From the NCBI GenBank assembly GCA_013396915.1, contig VWZL01004332.1, forward strand, positions 310,515-374,514: a stretch of DNA of 64,000 nucleotides. The letters run 5' to 3'. Positions 61,536 through 64,000 of the stretch are shown here, one piece after another. Numbering within the stretch: position 1 is the first letter of the stretch; every line of letters begins with the position of its first letter. The position numbers and the translations under genes are program-made. Below the pieces are notes generated by a model. The model was not told the origin of the DNA. It was given only the letters and a program-made list of their open reading frames with translations, and did no database searches. The stretch comes from Stercorarius parasiticus. Lineage: Eukaryota > Chordata > Aves > Charadriiformes > Stercorariidae.

Positions 61536-62184
61536 ATCCTTTACAGTAAAGATTAATGTTTTTGTCTTCTCTACTGTTTTCTTATATAACTTTAAAATAC
61601 ATTGAAAACAGAGATACATAGTTGTTCTTTTGCCAAGAACTGCAACAAAGGCTTAGATGTGATTTGTGCATCTGTAAAAATCTATGAAGATGGAAGGCAA
61701 AGTCAGCTTCTGTGAGGCACTGAGCATTAACAGAAACATATTTTATTATTTTTGAAGTATTAAGAACAAGACAAAAACTGAAAAATTCTTGTCTTAGCTG
61801 GATTTGTCACTCACGATTCCAAAAATCTGTGAACCATCTCTGCCACTGATGATCTCCTCTGTTATCGAGACATGGGAACAAAAATAGGTAGCCTCCCACC
61901 ATGTCCTCATAAGGAAAAATTGGTGGAAAGCAGGAAAATCTCTCTTAATTCTCAGGACATTTCATACTTAATCGTCCTGGCGTCAAAAGTGTCAAGTTAA
62001 ACCAGAAATGTTATATTAGAACTGACTGGCAGGACTTTTCCTGATGAGGGTCTATAAGTAACATTTGACATTAGAAAAGACATAAAAAATACACAACTGA
62101 AGGTTTAATCCTGGAAACACTCTTTTCCACTGCTGGCATCAGTATGACTAAGCAGATGAACAAGGCCTAGTTTTATAAGCAATG

Positions 62185-62206
62185 AGACTGTGAAGTTTCA
62201 CAGTCT
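62185..62206. repeat. Perfect hairpin, 10-bp arms, 2-bp gap
   Basis: The arms AGACTGTGAA and TTCACAGTCT are exact reverse complements separated only by GT. Pairing stops at the next base on each side. A near-perfect palindrome of mixed base composition is rarer by chance than the AT-only one at 8577. Confidence 0.85.
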
Positions 62207-63194
62207 ATTAATCTAGTTTACGAAGCTCTCCTGCTTCCCAAGTCACCTCATCACTTTGGTCACCGACTCCTATTCCTACAGGTACAACTGCTTTGCGGCC
62301 ATGTGGCAAATTCAAATCAGTGCAGTTATGCAGGTTAAAAATAACTCCTCAAAACACTGTTTTTAATTCAGCCTGCTTGAATTCAATCACTGGTCTTTTG
62401 CTTAATATTCACTAGCACTGCAAGCGACAACAGCGGAATGCTTCATGAGAATGTTTTAAGGAAATGCCATTTATCAATGTTTTACAGAGCAAAAGCAGCA
62501 CTATTGGTCTTATTAAATATCATTAATACCTACTGGCCTTGAAGTTAAGGACTTGGGAGACAGCTGTTTGTGAGAAGTAACTGACAGTCCCTAGCAGGTT
62601 ACACTGCCTCCTCCTCAGCAGGTCCAGAGCCATTTGCCTGGTATCCCAGCCATAGAGGATTTTGCATGCTCCACAGCCTGCAATGTGTGGTAGAACACCA
62701 TCTTCTCTACAACTCACAGAATCCTATGCGTAATATGTAATTATTTATATTTTCTGCAAAAATGCACACTACATGCTAGCAATACAAATTAGGAGCTTTC
62801 TTGGCTGCTTTCTAGAACTACCAACAGTGTTTTTATACAGATTTTTGCTTATTCCGCCTCCCCTGTATGCTTTTCTTCTTCTAAATTAGAACTTAATGGA
62901 ACTTTTGAAAGATATAATCAGAAGTTAAAGGCAAGGTAACGTTTTTAAAGCTTATTCACGCTGTAGCTATGAGATCACACAGTAAACTACCAGGAACTGA
63001 AATCATGCAGAGGAGAAATGTCAACTAGCGGAAAATGTATTTGAAAGAACAGCAGTCAAAAAGATGAAAAAGTAAACATAAAAAGGACTCTAGCATTTCC
63101 AGAAATGCTGCCACCTTTATGTTAGCCTCCACAGGACTCAGATCAGATCCTGTGCCACAACAGATAACATGATTTTTAAAGAAAAGATACTTTG

Positions 63195-63219
63195 TCTTTC
63201 CTTTCTTTTCTTTCCTCCC
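63195..63219. repeat. Pyrimidine tract
   Basis: Twenty-five bases of only C and T, of the TCTTTCC/TTCTTTTC type. Simple sequence. Confidence 0.75.
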
Positions 63220-64000
63220 ATTGTTTAAGAAGAGGTTCTGCTTAGATTGGCAATTAGCAACAATATTAACAGTATATCATAGTAAAACTGGCCATAGAGG
63301 AGAACCTATAGAGAAAAATCTTACCTTCTGCTGAGTTCTTTCAAAGATGATTTTCATATTTGCTGTTTTTCACAGTACAGCATTCCACCACCCGGAGCAT
63401 TTTATGAGTGAGAAGGGTTGTTGCATTTCTTCTGCCTTGTTATCCAAAGTGACCAGGAGTCAGTGCGCCTAAACTCGATGCACTCAATGGTCATCGTACC
63501 ATTTCCACAATTCTGTTCCCCTTCAGTATTACCCCGTAAGTTTAAAAAGAGGTATAATGATTGTGACCATCACATTTAAAAATCATACTCTATCTGCACT
63601 GCTAAAAAACTCTTCCATGAACCTGCTGCACAAGAATAATTCCAACAACTTCAGCATAAGTATAACAAGCAGAGTAAGTATCATCAAAATGCCTCAAATT
63701 AGTAATATAAGCCTAGCTTGGAGAACTTCAGCATCAATTATACACTTAATGCTAGAGAATTTTAATGTCTGGAGGAAGTTTGCATTTTCATCAAACATAA
63801 GGCTCAAGCGATGTCTGACTAAGTAGTTCAAGAGCACTTCTTTTAACTAGAACACCAAAAACATGTGCTGCCAGAAACTTGGCTATAAATAACCATTTAC
63901 TACTTCATTTAAATGAAAAATTTTTCTTGCCCGAAGTACCCTTGTCACAGTCACACTACCAGCCTGGGTCTAATTAACTGCGTTATTTTACTAGTTATGA

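Larger units (their letters stand above)
61536..64000. other. Unique non-coding DNA
   Basis: AT-rich unique sequence to the window end. It contains a 10-bp-arm hairpin (62185-62206) and a pyrimidine tract (63195-63219). Open frames at 62523-62717 (minus) and 63557-63826 (plus) have no recognisable domain. Confidence 0.5.

Noticed and set aside
1..64000. LTR retrotransposon, endogenous virus, CRISPR array, tRNA or rRNA genes, bacterial-type operons
   Set aside because: No paired LTRs, retroviral coding motifs, spaced direct repeats, cloverleaf sequences or dense operon-like coding were found on either strand. By-eye search would miss strongly decayed copies.

Overview
The window looks like AT-rich avian nuclear DNA from a gene-poor interval (intergenic, or inside a very large intron). 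The main evidence is three CR1 LINE copies, two of which end in the 3' tail typical of bird CR1. Overall repeat density is low, and there are several very old, amniote-wide repeat relics (MIR/CORE-SINE-like). I found no CpG-island-like stretch, no tRNA or rRNA, no LTR or ERV pair, no CRISPR-like array and no exon I can defend. All open frames are short (longest 156 codons). Many begin at TTG or GTG rather than ATG, and the only ones with recognisable protein content lie inside CR1.

Layout. 1-818: unique AT-rich DNA. 819-1095: plus-strand CR1 3' end. 1.1-18.2 kb: unique DNA with homopolymers, an (AAT)-rich microsatellite, a 24-bp perfect AT palindrome and a doubtful MIR relic near 15.8 kb. 18.2-19.1 kb: a MIR-like relic followed by a degenerate ~45-bp minisatellite. 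19.1-33.8 kb: unique DNA with one MIR-tail-like relic (24.1 kb) and one ambiguous base (23673). 33.8-34.2 kb: decayed plus-strand CR1 internal fragment from the reverse transcriptase region, lacking its 3' end. 34.2-50.6 kb: unique DNA, a (CAAA)n tract, a 22-T run and a small GC-rich repeat island at 45.3 kb. 50.6-51.9 kb: a MIR-like relic and an old palindromic repeat. 52-59 kb: unique DNA, a 26-bp tandem duplication and a TA/CA/TG microsatellite. 59.05-59.76 kb: the longest CR1 (about 0.7 kb, minus strand) with an otherwise open C-terminal reading frame broken by one stop codon. 59.8-64 kb: unique DNA, a long poly-A/G tract, an interrupted MIR-like relic and a perfect 10-bp-arm hairpin.

No genes work together here because no host gene is visible. 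The content worth a second look is the layered repeat record: young CR1, old CR1 and older amniote SINE or palindromic elements. The clearer MIR-like relics all lie on the minus strand. I saw no convincing new biological system. Regulatory function of the unsequenced-for-conservation unique DNA cannot be judged from one sequence.
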